In this document: positions 1 through 12,500 of the stretch, piece by piece | Layout of the letters: each line of letters starts with the position of its first letter | How positions within the stretch are numbered: position 1 is the stretch's first letter | Source of the DNA: Copromyces sp. CBS 386.78 | Taxonomy: Eukaryota; Ascomycota; Sordariomycetes; Sordariales; Sordariaceae | Reading direction: 5' to 3' | Assembly (NCBI GenBank): GCA_030685235.1 | Contig: MU839092.1 | Coordinates: forward strand, 124,001-188,000 | Length of the DNA stretch: 64,000 nucleotides | Position numbers and translations under genes: made by a program | The notes under the pieces: model-generated | Told to the model about the DNA's origin: nothing | Databases searched by the model: none | The model's input: only the letters and a program-made list of their open reading frames with translations

Positions 1-474
1 CCTCCCGACAGAGCACAGAGGCGTTAATCAACAGAACAGAAATCCCTGGCCAACTTCAAGCAAGCAACAACCGCAGCGCACAAGCCAGAGCCGACGGGCC
101 TCAGTCACACCCAACAAACTCAAACAAAAACTCAAGCCCGTAACCACAGCCATCGCCACCGACACGGAGAGCTCACCCCGCCCACAAGCGCAGATGACTC
201 GCCCCTCCCCGTTCCTGGACGGACGAGTTCACACTCCTCACCGCGACGAGGAGGAAACTTACCAACGACAGAGACTCGAGGACACTTCGAGTATCCCACT
301 TCTAACCGACCTACCGCCAGTAGTACTACTTCGGTTCTCCAACAACAGCAACATCAGCCGAAAAAAAAGAAAAGCTTTGTCTCGACAATCTTCAGTAGGT
401 CTAGCTCGAGAGCTGAGCGGCGTGAGGATGGTCGAACTACAATTTTGCCTACGATTATGTCGGACAGGAGTTTG
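1..474 (+). CDS. possible 3' end of a gene entering from the left edge
   Basis: One plus-strand frame is open from 28 to a TGA ending at 474. It reads as a low-complexity, basic, Ser/Gln/Lys-rich tail with LQQQQHQPKKKKSFVSTIFS near the end, which resembles the disordered C-terminus of a fungal protein. There is no ATG in that frame, so if it is coding it would be a last exon joined to sequence left of the window. A second frame is open from 2 to 481, so the choice of frame is not secure. No domain is recognised. The call rests only on composition and open length and could be chance. Confidence 0.22.
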
Positions 475-947
475 TGAGTAAGGGAGGTACTTGGGGGTGA
501 TGCTACGAAATTACGGAACATGGGCGAGTGGACTGATATGGTTGTGAGGCGAAGAAGGACCAAAGACTTAGTGACAGTATTGTTACGGAGGTTTATGATT
601 ACTGGTATTACAGAGAGAAAATGACATAAGGGAGCAGGCACTAGTACATTAACATCATTGGCTAGGAGGTTGGTCGTTTTACGTTTTGTATACGAGAATC
701 ATGATTTGATGCAATGCAGTCGGTCCCCACGATGGGCGTTGTTAAGATATGTTAATCTGAGTATGTGCGATGATAATTCAAAACTCGCTCTAATGCATTT
801 TCTACTTCCGCGAACTCTAGGCCACTTCCAGGTCAACTAAGTAAAAACCTCAGGTCGACAACAACCTACTAAGTTCTCGAATGACCAGAGGTAGCCATCT
901 CCAAACCACCATCCTCCTCCTCCAACGCCGCCTCAAAATACCCTTTC
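475..947. other. intergenic, no gene seen
   Basis: This is AT-leaning sequence between the possible gene end at 474 and the stop codon of the minus-strand lipase at 948. No credible ORF, RNA gene or repeat is visible. It probably holds 3' untranslated sequence of the lipase. Confidence 0.5.
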
Positions 948-3598
948 CTACCCCCCCCTCTCACTAACCCCACTCGTCCTCCCACCATCCTCCCCGTCCA
1001 ACTCCGTCATCGTCAACTCATCCTCCGTCCCCGTACTACTTCCCCCACTCGTATGCCCCCCTCCCCTTCCTTTACTCAACAAACTCCTCAAATCATCATC
1101 GCTCAAAATACTTTCAATGCTTCCCCTCCTATCACCCGCCCCACCGGAACTGCTCGGCGCAAGAGGATGTCTACCATGTCCACCCATCATCGCATCCATA
1201 GTGCTGCTCGAAGCATAATTCCCCTCCCCATTACCCGTCGCCGCAAACGCGTTTACCCTTCGATCCCTCGTCTCCCTCCTTCCTTGCTCCACCAGCCTCT
1301 CGACCTTTAATCTGTTTGCAATAAATTTCACCTTGGGAAACGTGCTCTGCTGACCTTCATGAATCATCCTCGCCAACCTTGGCGGGTCGGGATCGCTGAG
1401 GATCCTGAGGAAATCGGAGGGAATGCTCTTGGGCCAGATCGTCACGGTGCCGCCGAACGTCTGCAGCCACAGCTGGCTCCAGTCCTGACCCAGTGGGCGC
1501 GGGAGGAGTTCCAGTTGCCGCAAAACGCGCAGCCATTTGGTCAGATCGAGCTTGATGTACTGCTCGGTGGCGGAGCCGAGGTAGCCGCCGCGCCAGCCGC
1601 GGCCCTTGCGGTGGGTTACGGGTTCGCCGACGGATCCCCGGGAGGAGAAGAAGAAGAGGTTGATGTGCGGGTTCACCTGGGAGACGATGGAGAAGTTGAC
1701 GTTGAAGTGCAGGTTCAGAGCCTTGATGGGGATGTCAGTACGGAGGGAGCCGTCCTTCCACTTGTGCCCGAAGGAGTAGGGTTCGAGGGTGCCGTCGCTG
1801 TTCTTCATCATCAGGACTACGGGGTTGAGGATGCCGGGGACGGCGGCGGAGGCGAGCACGGCCGACCAGACGACGCAGTCCGGGGAGGTGAGGTAGTTGC
1901 AGAGGATGGTGGGGGAGTGCGGATCCGAGGGCACGCACGAGACGTTGAGAATGCGGCCGGTGCGCTCGTAGGCTTCGCGGAAGGTCAGGCTGCCGTGGCA
2001 CCACCAGGCGCATTGCTTGGCCCAGTCAACCGAGTCGAAGCGCGCGCCGGTTTTATACCAGCGCCAGAACCAGATGGTGAAGGGCTCGCGGCAGGCGGTG
2101 ATCTTGCAGGCGAGGGCCGGGTTCAAGAGTTCCTTGAGTTCATCGTTGGTGCGGGTTGCTACGAGGGCGGCCACGAGGGCACCGCCGCTGGTTCCGGTGA
2201 TGATGTCGGGGAGATAGTCCACTTCGAGCAGGGCCTTGACAACACCGAAGTGGTAGTAGGCAAATGTTGCGCCGCCGGAGAGACAGAGAGCTGTTCGGCC
2301 GTAGTTGGCGCAGATGCCCTTGAACATGACCCTCTTTTGCTCCTTGGTCAACTGCTTCGTGCCAATCAAGAATTTGATGCTTCGTTCCACTGTTCATTCC
2401 CGTCAGTCAGCACATGTTTGTGCGCAATCTCTCTGCTTCCGGTGTGCCTCAACTCACCTTCATCAACGTAGTTCTGCACCAAGTTTTTGGTTCCATAGTA
2501 CGTCTGACTATATAGCCTCGGGCTTTCAATGCCCACAAAGTTATTCTTGACACAAGCCTCAATGAGCGCCTTCAGATCCTCTACGGGCTGCGTCTTCTTC
2601 TTATTGCCATCTTTGCCGCCGCCGCTCCCAGTCTTGGTGTTGCTGGTCTTTTCGCCAGATCCAACGCCACTATCGCTGTTCTGACTTTGCTGCTCCAGCT
2701 CCCTCTCGACCGCCTCTGCCTTCTCCCTGCACCTCCTCATCTGATCCCACACCCTCCTCACAGTCTTGCTGTCGTAGTAGGCAAAATCGTTTTCCTCCTT
2801 CCACCGCTGGTTACCAAAGAAGTCATCCATGTTCCGCGCCGCCGCCACCCAATCCTTGTAGTTGCCCGTCGCTCGCATCGCCCGCCGCAGCTGCTCCCGC
2901 CTCCCACGCCATGTGACGAACTGCTCGTAGAAGTAGATGTAAAAGCGGGTGGCGAGGTAGGCAATGCCCAGCCCAGTGATCCAGATACTAACGATCAGTA
3001 GGAAGGGCCACTTGAGCAGGCTGTACAGGTAGCCCTCGCGGGTCTCATCCTTAGACCGGGTGCCGACCAAAGCGCGCAGAGGGGCCACGCCCTTGCGCGG
3101 CTTCTTCTTTTTGCGATCCTTGCCGCGCTTGTTGCGCTTCTCGTCTCGGTCGGATTTGATGACCTTTTCACTCACAGGCGCCCAGTCATTGTGCGCGCTG
3201 AAGAAGGTGCCGGTGCTGGTGCGGCGATGGTGGCTATTGCCTCCGTTAGGAGCAGCAGAGATAGATGTTGGGTTGGGCTGCGGCGTGCCAGGAGCAGCTA
3301 CATCGGCAACGGAGGCAACGGCTGCGCGCGCTTCGGAATGCTCGTAGTCATCTTTGGTAATGTTTAGACTGCTGGCCCTGTGAAGTCCTGGGCTGTTCAG
3401 GCGCATAGACGATGCGTCGTCTGGTGATTGGACGAAGTCGGGCGCCGCAAGGGCTTGGATGAAAGCTTCGAGGTCATGAGCGGGTAAGAAATTGGTATCG
3501 TGGTCGGGAAGCCGTCTAGGGTCAAAGGCTTCTGGCGGAAAGCCATATGTCTTTGCCGGTATTTGGATGTTTGGTGGGTTGTCTGCGTCGTCAGCCAT
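948..3598 (-). CDS. patatin-like (triacylglycerol lipase / phospholipase) membrane protein
   Basis: Two exons (3598-2458 and 2389-948; intron with GTGAGT donor) give 860 aa. After a disordered basic N-terminus, one membrane segment lies at about residues 197-219 (WPFLLIVSIWITGLGIAYLA). A DUF3336-like region typical of fungal TGL3/4/5 and plant SDP1 lipases follows, about 220-385. The patatin domain shows the oxyanion-hole CLSGGA (about 416-421), the nucleophile elbow GTSGG (Ser448) and the catalytic Asp in KDGS (Asp593), so the Ser-Asp dyad is intact. The family hydrolyses triacylglycerols, and some members hydrolyse phospholipids, on lipid droplets or ER. Which substrate this one uses is not shown. 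The C-terminal 130 residues are Gly/Ser-rich and probably disordered. The ATG at 3598 is chosen because it begins the conserved-looking N-terminus; an in-frame ATG at 3682 is possible. Confidence 0.9.
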
Positions 3599-4789
3599 GA
3601 CACAAGATGTGTTGTCTTCTTTCTGCGATAATTGATGCTGTCTCCAGTAGCCAAGATAGGTAGATGTATGTAGCTCGGACAAGCTGCGACAGTTGCGATA
3701 TCAAGATAGGAGGCTTTTCGTTTCAGGTTGGTTCGAGGTGTTGTGTAATCAAAAGAAACCAGTCGCAAACGAGATTGCAAATTGTAGGTGGTAAAAAAAG
3801 GGACGGGAACCCAAGCACGAGAAAAGACGCTTGGCAGATGCTTAAGGATCGTCGACGTCGTCACTGAATGATATCGAGCAATCGCAAGGGAGGCATGTGA
3901 AGGAAGTGGAATCTCGGGTCTTGGTACTGTACTGTCCGGCTGATGATCATCGAAGCCTTTTGGCTGTTGATATTCGAAATGATCCACCCCGAAACAAGTC
4001 ACAGGGAATGATGGCTGGACAGTGAGGTGACACGGAAGAAAAAAGGAATCCGACAATAGGGTTACAAAGGAACTAGGTACTTAGGTGTCTAAGCTGATCG
4101 GGATACAACGCTGGTTGGCGCAATGGTTGGTGTTTGATCGTTCTTGTCGTTGGTCTTGGTGCCAAACGGGTTTGGAGTTGCGCGAGTGTGGCAGAATGTT
4201 GGATGACGTCGGTCGACCCTCGCCCGTGGATAGTGTTTTTAGTGGGCGGCCGAAGCCGAGGACGGGGCTCTTGCCGGGCTACGTAGTGTAGTGGTCTCTC
4301 AACACATGCGTTCCAGCCCAACAAATGATGGCATACCCTACACGTGTTTTTACTGGGGAATCATACCGTAGTTGTACACTCTGCCACCCTTGTAATTCGA
4401 GAACTGGGGCTCTGTTGGGGATGTTCACCTTCAGGTTCATCCGTAATGACTCCACAGACTGCTAGAATGACCTCTTGAACTCGGCCCAAGCTAGATAAAC
4501 ACTCTGATCCTAAGCGAATATGACAAAGGTATATCGGAATTCGACGGACAGCAAAAGAGAACCTACACCATCATGAGCAAGATAACGCTAGGCGTCAAAC
4601 GTAGTCCCTCCACGTCCCACTGTCTTGAGTCTGATAAGCTTCGTACGTATCTGTAGCTTGTAAAAATGGGCTCCTCAATTTTGATATCGCGACTCCCTCT
4701 AGTCCCTTCCTTGTCATCATCGTATCATATTACAAAATGCTATTACCGTACAACCATCCTGTGCTGCTCCTCGTCTCCTCAGCCCCCCC
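3599..4789. other. intergenic: lipase promoter side and SAR1 3' side
   Basis: About 1.2 kb lie between the lipase start (reading left) and the SAR1 stop (also reading left). Small overlapping ORFs are present on both strands but none has protein-like composition. The stretch should contain the lipase promoter and the SAR1 3' untranslated region. Confidence 0.5.
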
Positions 4790-5868
4790 TTAAACGTACT
4801 GGGACAACCACCTGATGGCCTCTCCGTATCCCTGTCTCATAACCACAGAGCACATGAACACCTCGACGGGGCGAATGCCCTCGAGAGGAACCTTGCCCTT
4901 GCCGGTCGTTTGCCAGAGACCAAGTCTCTGCCTGAGCTCATCCTCGGAGACGGCCTCGGGGTGGTCGATCTTGTTGCCCAACACGACGAAGGGAACCTTG
5001 GCCAACTCCTCCATCGAGAGGAGCGCGTCGATCTCGGCCTTGGCCTCGGGGAGACGCTCGTGGTCCTTGGCGTCCACGAGGAAGACGATACCGTTTACTT
5101 CGGGGAAGTAGTCCTTCCAGAGACGACGGGCTGAAGACATGTCATTTGTTAGTAAAGCCATTATGAACTTGGCTGTAGTTGAATGTTCAGAGAGCAACAG
5201 TATTTGAGCCCTGAATAGGAACAGAATATCCACTCACCCTGCTGATGGCCACCAAGATCGAAAGTGGTGAACTTGACGTTGCCGACGGAAAGCTCCTCCG
5301 AAGCTACAAAGACGAATAATGTCAGCCATCACCATTCTGTAAACATCTCTTCGTGACACGTGCGCGCATTTCTGATGCGGCGTATGGAGCCGGGAACGGG
5401 AATAGTCGAGGCGGAGGCGAAGAAGGCAAAATGTGTTCGGGTATCAAGGTCCGGGGTTGACGGGGAAACAGTGGTAGCTGGGGCAGTTGGCGGGTGGTTA
5501 AACTGACTCGGATGGAGAGTAGGCTGGAGAATGGCAACACGGTCATTCTTCAGCATGTGTAGGAGAGTGGTCTTTCCGGCATTGTCGAGACCCAGGAAGA
5601 GCAGCTTGCCATGCTTGTTAAGCAGGCCGAGGTTGGAAAGGATATCATAAACTGTTTGTTGGTGGTGCCATCATGTCAGCTTTGCGATTTCCTGAACGTC
5701 TTCGTTCCTTATCACCCCCAAATACCCAGTAACTCGCATGTTCCTGGTATGCATGATCATATCCATAGTCCACTACGGTGATGAACAAAGGGCAGACGGG
5801 GGTTTTGGACTGGCACTTGGATGGATGGGATAGGGATGTAACAACATACACCAAGAGAACAACCACAT
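4790..5868 (-). CDS. sar1: SAR1 small GTPase (COPII coat initiator)
   Basis: Four exons (5868-5850, 5651-5508, 5303-5238, 5130-4790) join in frame to exactly 189 aa, the usual Sar1 length. Exon 1 is only 19 nt and encodes MWLFSW plus one base. G1 is GLDNAGKT (27-34), the switch II motif DLGGHQ is at 70-75, and the guanine-specificity motif NKID is at 129-132. The protein ends in WLSQYV, as other Sar1 proteins do. Sar1-GTP inserts its N-terminal amphipathic helix into ER exit-site membranes and recruits Sec23/24 and then Sec13/31. The aromatic-rich N-terminus seen here fits that helix. Introns carry standard donors (GTATGT, GTCAGT, GTGAGT). The family and all splice sites are supported by unbroken homology. 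Confidence 0.97.
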
Positions 5869-7350
5869 AGTGACGGAATGATGATCTAGAGGAAACCTCT
5901 GTATTTCTTTTGATGATGCGAGAAGGTCGGGGTTCCGGAAGAACGGATAGTCGAGTGTGAAGGGCCGGTAGAACGGAATGTTCGCACAAGGATAGATCGG
6001 CAAAAACGTGAGCGAGGGGTTTGACGAGGCTTCGTTGGCTGGCGCCGTGGATGGTTGCGATGCCGAAAGCAACTGGAAGAAGCTATGACAAAAGTGTACG
6101 AGGGCAGGCGGCGGATTGAAGGCGGTCGGAGGTACGCACACACGCTACAGGGAAAGTCGTCGGCGATGGATGTCCACAGAAGGTTCAATGACGGGACCCA
6201 CGCGAGCCCAGAAGTGCACTGCTGGCAGGAACGATAGGCGAGGACAGCGCCGGACTGGCCCCTGCTTGCCCCTGCAATGGTCTTGTGATTGTTGGCCTGG
6301 AATGTCAGGCATTCTCACGTGACCTGTCAATGTTCTCACTTCCCGCTTTCTGTCTGGTACAGCAGTTCAGTCAGGGGTGAGACGGTTCTCGGGGGCAAAG
6401 TCCCCGGCCCAGGGCTTTTGTCACCGCCCAAAAAGAAGGGGGAAAAAGAAATCAGCGGAAACAGCACCACATGCACGTCCGCCTGCAGCTGCCAAAGCAA
6501 CCGTAGCAACCGCATCAAGCAGCCATGGCATTGCTGCAGGAGTCAGGAGAACCAGGACGATTCCAGATGCCACCCGCTCAGTTCGACGAATCTCTCGCCA
6601 AGACACCATCACTGCTCCACCTGGATCCCAGATGTTCACCGACGATATCAGTTCACAGAATGAAGCAAGGGCACACGCTGTGTTATTTTGTAATTTTACT
6701 TCTTTGATTGTTTGTGGTGTGTAGGAGGATCTATAGTTATGTATAGACGAGTTTCCTTCCCAACCCAGCACTTGGTTGCGTATGTCCAAACCAAGAAATC
6801 AGCTCACAATCGCTGATACGGATGTTTACCAATCCGTTGCCATCCGTTCCATCCCATTCCCATCCTCTCGTCCATCTCCAGAGGTCCCAAACTCCAAGAC
6901 AGGTTCTGCAGGGTATATCTACCCCCGGCTATCGAATCCGTATCTCCGCCTCTAGAGAGTCCGAATGTGCACACGCGCGCTCTCAAAACCGCAGCGTGCC
7001 ACGTAGAAAGAGAAAAAAGAAGAGCAAGGGCAGGCAGGAAAAAAATATGTACAGAGAAACGTGCCAACAAGAAAAGAATAAGAACAGACAGTAAAATGCC
7101 CGCCCAGGCACAGCCCACAGAAAGCCGACCCGATGCTCGCTTGCAGCTCCGACTATGCAATTACAATGAAACGGGTGTTACAACAGGTGTAATCAATGAG
7201 CCGGGGGATAAAAGTGTAGATACCGAATGCCACACGAGAGAAAGCCTCCGCCGCCAAACGTGGTAAAAATCAGAAATGCCTTTCCAGTTGCCGTTGTAAC
7301 CCAGGGTATAATTCGCCGTGTGAATGCTGATAAACCGCCCCGTCGCGAGT
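5869..7350. other. intergenic: SAR1 promoter side
   Basis: About 1.5 kb lie between the SAR1 start and the stop of the next minus-strand gene. Only short overlapping ORFs without recognisable composition are present. The part next to 5868 should hold the SAR1 leader and promoter. No repeat or RNA gene is seen. Confidence 0.5.
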
Positions 7351-9582
7351 TTAATAAGAAAGAACATAGTTGGCCTGGCCAATCTTGCCAGCCATAATCA
7401 GGCCGACTTCACGCATGCGCTCGGCACCCTGTCCAGGAGGAGGTCTTTTGGGCTGAGCCTTCTCCTTGCGGGCCCGGCTGCAATACTTTTGGTAATATTT
7501 CTCCTTGCGCCTCTGGCGCTTCTCCTCCAAGCCCTTGACAATGTCAATGGCACCACGAATGTGGGTATCCAGGGTGATGGTGCCAGTACGGGATCTGCGA
7601 GGCTGCTGTTTGTTGACGTGAGGGAACATGACTGGTCCCTTGGGCAGTGACTTGGTGAAGGTCAAGCCCGGCCTGAATGCGAGTGACTTGAACGCAACAC
7701 CATCGGCTCCCATAGCAGGAGAAGCATGGGGAGACTTTGCGGACGAGACGGGAGGGGCAGGTGACCTCATCCTGCGGGGAGAAGAGCGGTCGAACAGCTT
7801 GCGATCATTGCGGCCGCGAGGCTTGGGGCAGGGAGAGAGACGCCTCTTGGGAGGAGGTGAGCGGCATCGCCTAGGCGAGTTCTGAGTCTTCTTCGCACGA
7901 CCAATGCGGCCGCGCTCCGAGTGCAAATCCTCCAACTGCCACATATCGTCCTCGCTGTCGTCGTGTCCGTGTGTGCTTTTGTTGTACAACTCCTCTCCCT
8001 CCTCCTCGGGCTCCGAGGTGGGGAAGCTAGGATCGATATCCTGAGGAATGAAGACGAGCTTGTTCTGCTTGCGGGCAGCCAGGCGCTCCAAATAGGCCGC
8101 CTCCAAGGGACGGTCCTCATCCAAGGTGCCACAGACGAAATCTGTGCTGTCAGGCAAATCAGGGGTAGCGGGGCGGAAGTCGCGGGCCCTAATCGTGTCG
8201 CGCCTCCTCAGAGCACGGCGAGCGAGGTTGTTGCCATCCGAGGCAGCAGAAGAGTCAGAGGACTCGTCAACGGAACCCCGACGCACAACCGGGGTAGCAC
8301 CAGACAAGGAGAGATCGGCAAGACCGCCAGTAGTCCAAAGAACCAAGTCATCATCGTCCTCATCGTCGGACTCGCCAAACCCAATCTCGGAATCGGTCTT
8401 ATACCCGTCAGACGCATCATCACCCCAGACGGAGACGGAGTGGGCATCGCTGAGATCTTCGTCCTCGTCCTCATCCTCGTTGTCTTCCTCATCGTCATCC
8501 ATGTTGTCCTCATCCTCGTCTTCATTGTTGTCTGCCTCGTCTTCATCGCCGTCCGCCTCCTGGTCATCGTCTTCGAGCGCTTCGCCCGCTTCAATTGCTT
8601 CCTCCAGCTCGGCCTCTTCCTCAGCTTCCTTTCCGATCTTGCGAATGGCGAGCTCCTTCTTGAGCGTGTCGTCGATGGTAAGCTTAGGCTTGGAAGTCAA
8701 ATCCTCGCGGATCCAGTCCTCTTCCTGGGGCTCATCGCTGGCAAACTCGTGGAAACGGGCGCGCTCGCTCTCTAAATCTCCGGACTCAGCAGTAAGATAC
8801 TTCTTCGAGATGGTAGCCACGGAGCTTCTGCGAGACCGGCATCTGGCGTTAAATTCAAACGCTTCCTTGAGTGGCGAGGTGAGCGATGCTGGGGGCGGTG
8901 TAGCGGGACGGGTAGGCTGAGTTGGCGAGGGCTGATCCCTCTGTGGGCGAGAAGCACAAGCAAACTTGATGGTCGGTCTTTTGGGCACTTCCTGAGTCTT
9001 AGCTTCCTCCTTGACTAGCGTGGGCGTGGGAGGAGGTTGCATCAAGGCTTGCTCGTTGACTCTAGGCTTGGCCGCGCAAGCGAAAGAGATGCATCGCTTC
9101 TTCTCCGGCGCCTGCACGGCAACAGCTGGCGGGGCAATCTGGACAGTGCTGGGTTTCGTCTCGGCAACTTTGGACGAGAGTCGAGAGGTGGTGCCGGTGA
9201 AACGTGGGCTCGGTGAAGTAGTACGAGGAGGGGTGGTGATGCCGGTATCGCAGGTGTAGTCGGCAGTCGAAGCCAGGCTGAAAGTGCTGGTAATAGAGCG
9301 TCTCCTTCCCAATCGGCGTGGCTGATAATCAGACTCGGCATGATCAGAGTCAGAGGCGCTGTGAAGAGCCTTAGTCAACATAGACTCTTGGTGTTGGCTG
9401 CCCCTGTGAACGGGAGCGCGCTCAAAGCGTGGTGACATGGGTAGCATTGTCGAATCCGGGGGTTCATCCACATCGGTCTCCAAGTCTTCCTCTAATGACG
9501 GCTCCACCATGACGGACTGGGTCGTTGTCCACGCAAGGACATGTGATGTCGCGTAATCGCGCGACATGCGTCGGTTCTCCAT
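7351..9582 (-). CDS. acidic DUF2457-like fungal protein
   Basis: A single open frame encodes 743 aa from the ATG at 9582 (MENRRMSRDYATSHVLAW). An in-frame ATG at 9717 would add 45 low-complexity residues. Two copies of a short motif are visible: RCISFACAAKP, followed about 50 residues later by TIKFACASRP. A very acidic tract (Asp/Glu runs, about residues 314-407) follows. The C-terminus is basic (EEKRQRRKEKYYQKYCSRAR) and ends in VGLIMAGKIGQANYVLSY. This layout matches fungal proteins annotated as DUF2457, as I remember the family. Function is unknown. An acidic-then-basic disordered protein would fit a nuclear role, but that is inference only. Confidence 0.8.
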   Translation of the reverse strand: MENRRMSRDYATSHVLAWTTTQSVMVEPSLEEDLETDVDEPPDSTMLPMSPRFERAPVHRGSQHQESMLTKALHSASDSDHAESDYQPRRLGRRRSITSTFSLASTADYTCDTGITTPPRTTSPSPRFTGTTSRLSSKVAETKPSTVQIAPPAVAVQAPEKKRCISFACAAKPRVNEQALMQPPPTPTLVKEEAKTQEVPKRPTIKFACASRPQRDQPSPTQPTRPATPPPASLTSPLKEAFEFNARCRSRRSSVATISKKYLTAESGDLESERARFHEFASDEPQEEDWIREDLTSKPKLTIDDTLKKELAIRKIGKEAEEEAELEEAIEAGEALEDDDQEADGDEDEADNNEDEDEDNMDDDEEDNEDEDEDEDLSDAHSVSVWGDDASDGYKTDSEIGFGESDDEDDDDLVLWTTGGLADLSLSGATPVVRRGSVDESSDSSAASDGNNLARRALRRRDTIRARDFRPATPDLPDSTDFVCGTLDEDRPLEAAYLERLAARKQNKLVFIPQDIDPSFPTSEPEEEGEELYNKSTHGHDDSEDDMWQLEDLHSERGRIGRAKKTQNSPRRCRSPPPKRRLSPCPKPRGRNDRKLFDRSSPRRMRSPAPPVSSAKSPHASPAMGADGVAFKSLAFRPGLTFTKSLPKGPVMFPHVNKQQPRRSRTGTITLDTHIRGAIDIVKGLEEKRQRRKEKYYQKYCSRARKEKAQPKRPPPGQGAERMREVGLIMAGKIGQANYVLSY

Positions 9583-12500
9583 TTTGGTCGGTGAGTACTG
9601 GTACTGGTCGAAAGTGTTTAGTAGGCTGATTGAGTAGGTCGAAGGTGTTCGCAAGGGTGTTGACGGTGAGGTGTGGTGGTAGTCTTGCTGGAGGGCGTTG
9701 CGAATGAGAATAGCCAATCGTCAATGGATGGGTCTTCTCGACTTGCAGGGTTGTAAAGTGAGGTCGGGAAGACAGTCGTCAATGGACAGTTGAGGATTTG
9801 CGGAAAACGTAGCAGAAAGTCTCCAGAACTGGTGAATGATGTCTTCCTAAAGCTCCGCGTAAGCAGCGAATCAGGTCGGGCCCCTAAGGACCGGTTGGCT
9901 ATGACTGCAAAAACATGATGAACGATCTGTGGAAGGATGCAGGTTGAAGATTGGTGTGTGTTGGGGTGGTTGTGTGGTATCAAGGCAGAGGGCCCTGATT
10001 ATCAACGTGCTGCGCCGCGGCCGGCAATAAGAGCCAACGCAAGAGCAACTAGCAAGTAAAGGGTGTGATAGGCTGCGTGTGTTGTTGTGGTTGGATGACG
10101 TCCAAGTTACCAAAGAGGTAGCCGTCGGAACCGTGGCGAAAGAATGGGAACAAGAATATGGTGAGTCCAAGACTCCTTCTAGAAGAGTTGCCAGGTTATT
10201 GTCAGTGACGGGACGGAAGGAAAGGATCCTCGGCAGATGTCGGGGAGGGAAAGCAAGAAAGAAGAAAGAAACAGAGATGGAAAGCGCAAAAGGCGATCAG
10301 CTGGCTGGAGGGTGGGAAATGCCAAAAATATCAGGATGAAGGAACCAACAACAGAAGGCACAGAAACGGAGGAATCGTGGGAATATCGAATAAATGCAAG
10401 AGCCAGTCTGCAGTGCCTGCGGTGGCTATGGAGTGCGTGCGCATGGGGGTGCGACTTGCGATTTTGGGGGTGTGGGAGGGGGTGCATCACTGTGCACGGG
10501 ATGCCAATGAACCTTGGCTCTCAGCTTTTGAAAGTGTGCGGGTCTCCACCGGTACGTACCATGGACCCGTGGTACCCTTCCGATGAGAGGGTGAGAGGTC
10601 AACCGCCTGTTGCGACTTGCAAATGGATGTCGATGCGATGTGGATTCGCGCGCGCAACTGGGGCAACGCTGCTGGCTGGAATGGAACTGGAAATCCAGAG
10701 GGCCAACAAGGACAGAGCAACAAGGGCACCACGGGCAGGGCAAGGGTCAACCGGCACCGAGCATCAACAAAGGTAGAGAACGTACGTACTGTACCTTTTT
10801 TTGCTGGGGAGGAATCTCAAAGAAAAGAGAGGGTTCGCGGCCAACCACGGGCAGAGTGGCACAGGCACTGCACTGCGCAACAACACACCTCAGCATCAGC
10901 ACCAGCCAGCAAACGGGTCCCAGGGTTCTGCAACCGAGAGAAACACTGTGAGAGGGAAGCCGAAAAGGGCCAGGGAGAAGAGGGGGAACCAACCACGCTA
11001 ACTTGATTTCTGGTAGTCCGTGAGATGGCAAAGGTGGGGCGGCGTGGGATGCCAGTGAGATGCTGAGCGATTGCAACGAAAAAAAGCGGAAGGATTGCTG
11101 ATGAATTGCACTGCCAAATGGGCGATGCAGCGGACGTCGAGTGGATCTTGGACGCTGGGAATGAGGCGCGCACACAGAGAGCCGATAACCGTTTTGCTGT
11201 TAGTGCTGAGGGTACCCAGACGTCGAGCTAACGTTGACCCTAATGTACGGGCCAAGCACGAAAGAAAAATTGGATGTTGGACTAAACAAGGGCAAGCCGC
11301 CGGCTGGGGATGCGCGATGGCGGGCAAGAAATGGGGTCCCCCAACTCAGACCTTTCTCTTTCCGTTCTACGTCCGGGTACCGAGTCCCAAGACACAAGAT
11401 CCCGAGTAGAAGGATTGGAGCAGAGCAAGATTGAAATCGAAATGAAAAAAGTTTTATTTGGTGTGTGTGGGCGAGTGTCCGTGTGTGTGCGACCCTCCAG
11501 ATCCCTTCAAGCAGGGAACAAAACAGGACCGGACGAGACTGATCTGGATTCTTTGCCGTTGGTTCTGCGTGGGTGTTCGGTGGCTTACACGGAGGTTATG
11601 TGCGAGCCCTGGCCGTGGTCCCCTCGCGAGTTGAAAGAGTAAGGAAGTAAGCTGAAAGGCGAGTGAGAGCCTCATGTGCTTGGGTTCATTGAGATTTCTT
11701 ATACGCCCCCGACTACACCAGAGCTGCCCAAGCTGGGCATCAGGGCATCAACACCACGCTTGAAACCATCTTGGTAACTGTGTATCTGTCCCAACGCTCT
11801 CGCGGCAAAGGCCTCGTTCTCCGCATCAACGGGTGTAAATCATGAGCACCGCACCGCGGGGTAGAGATCGGCTACAGTACCTCTTCATTTGCCGTGTTTG
11901 TGTACATTTCAACCGGGCAAAAGGTGGGAGGCGTAAACTTGTGATGGCCTTCTTCGGTATTTCGTGTGCCCTGCGTATGACAACTCGTACATAAGGCAGG
12001 CTATAAGAAACCGGCCAATATCTTGCGAGTTACACGTACACCTACCGACCACCACACGTGCAGTTCAGACCTCCTCCCTACCTATCGCTACACGTTCTTG
12101 ACGTTCTGCTCCTGTCGCTCAGTGTCGCTCATATGGTTTGATCCAGTAAGCCGGAGCATTGTCCCCACCATCTTCTCGTCCATGTGTTGCAACGGACCGG
12201 CGCGTGATGGCAGACAATCGAACCTGATCATCACACAAAGAAACTCAACATGGAAAACAAAGGGTGAGGATATCCATCCATATGGCAGCCACAGGTGCAT
12301 ACCTAGGGCTGGCATCACAAGAAAGGTAGGGGTCGTTACACCAAAGGGCAAGCCCGGCGAACGCGGCGGCGGGAAGGAGGCGGCGGCGGACACTCACACA
12401 CAGAGACACGGGTGTTACGGCTTTGTCTTGGGTGTCTTGAACTCTTGGCGGGGAGCGCTATCCAGGTCCCAACTTTTCCCACTAAGCATTTAGTCTGGTA

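Noticed and set aside
1359..2471. 370-codon plus-strand ORF
   Set aside because: It is the antisense shadow of the patatin-domain exon; its Gly/Glu/Val-rich composition follows from the codon bias of the real gene.
7921..8920. 284- and 264-codon plus-strand ORFs
   Set aside because: Antisense shadows of the acidic DUF2457-like gene; the Ser-rich and Ile/Val/Leu-rich runs are reverse reads of Asp/Glu codons.
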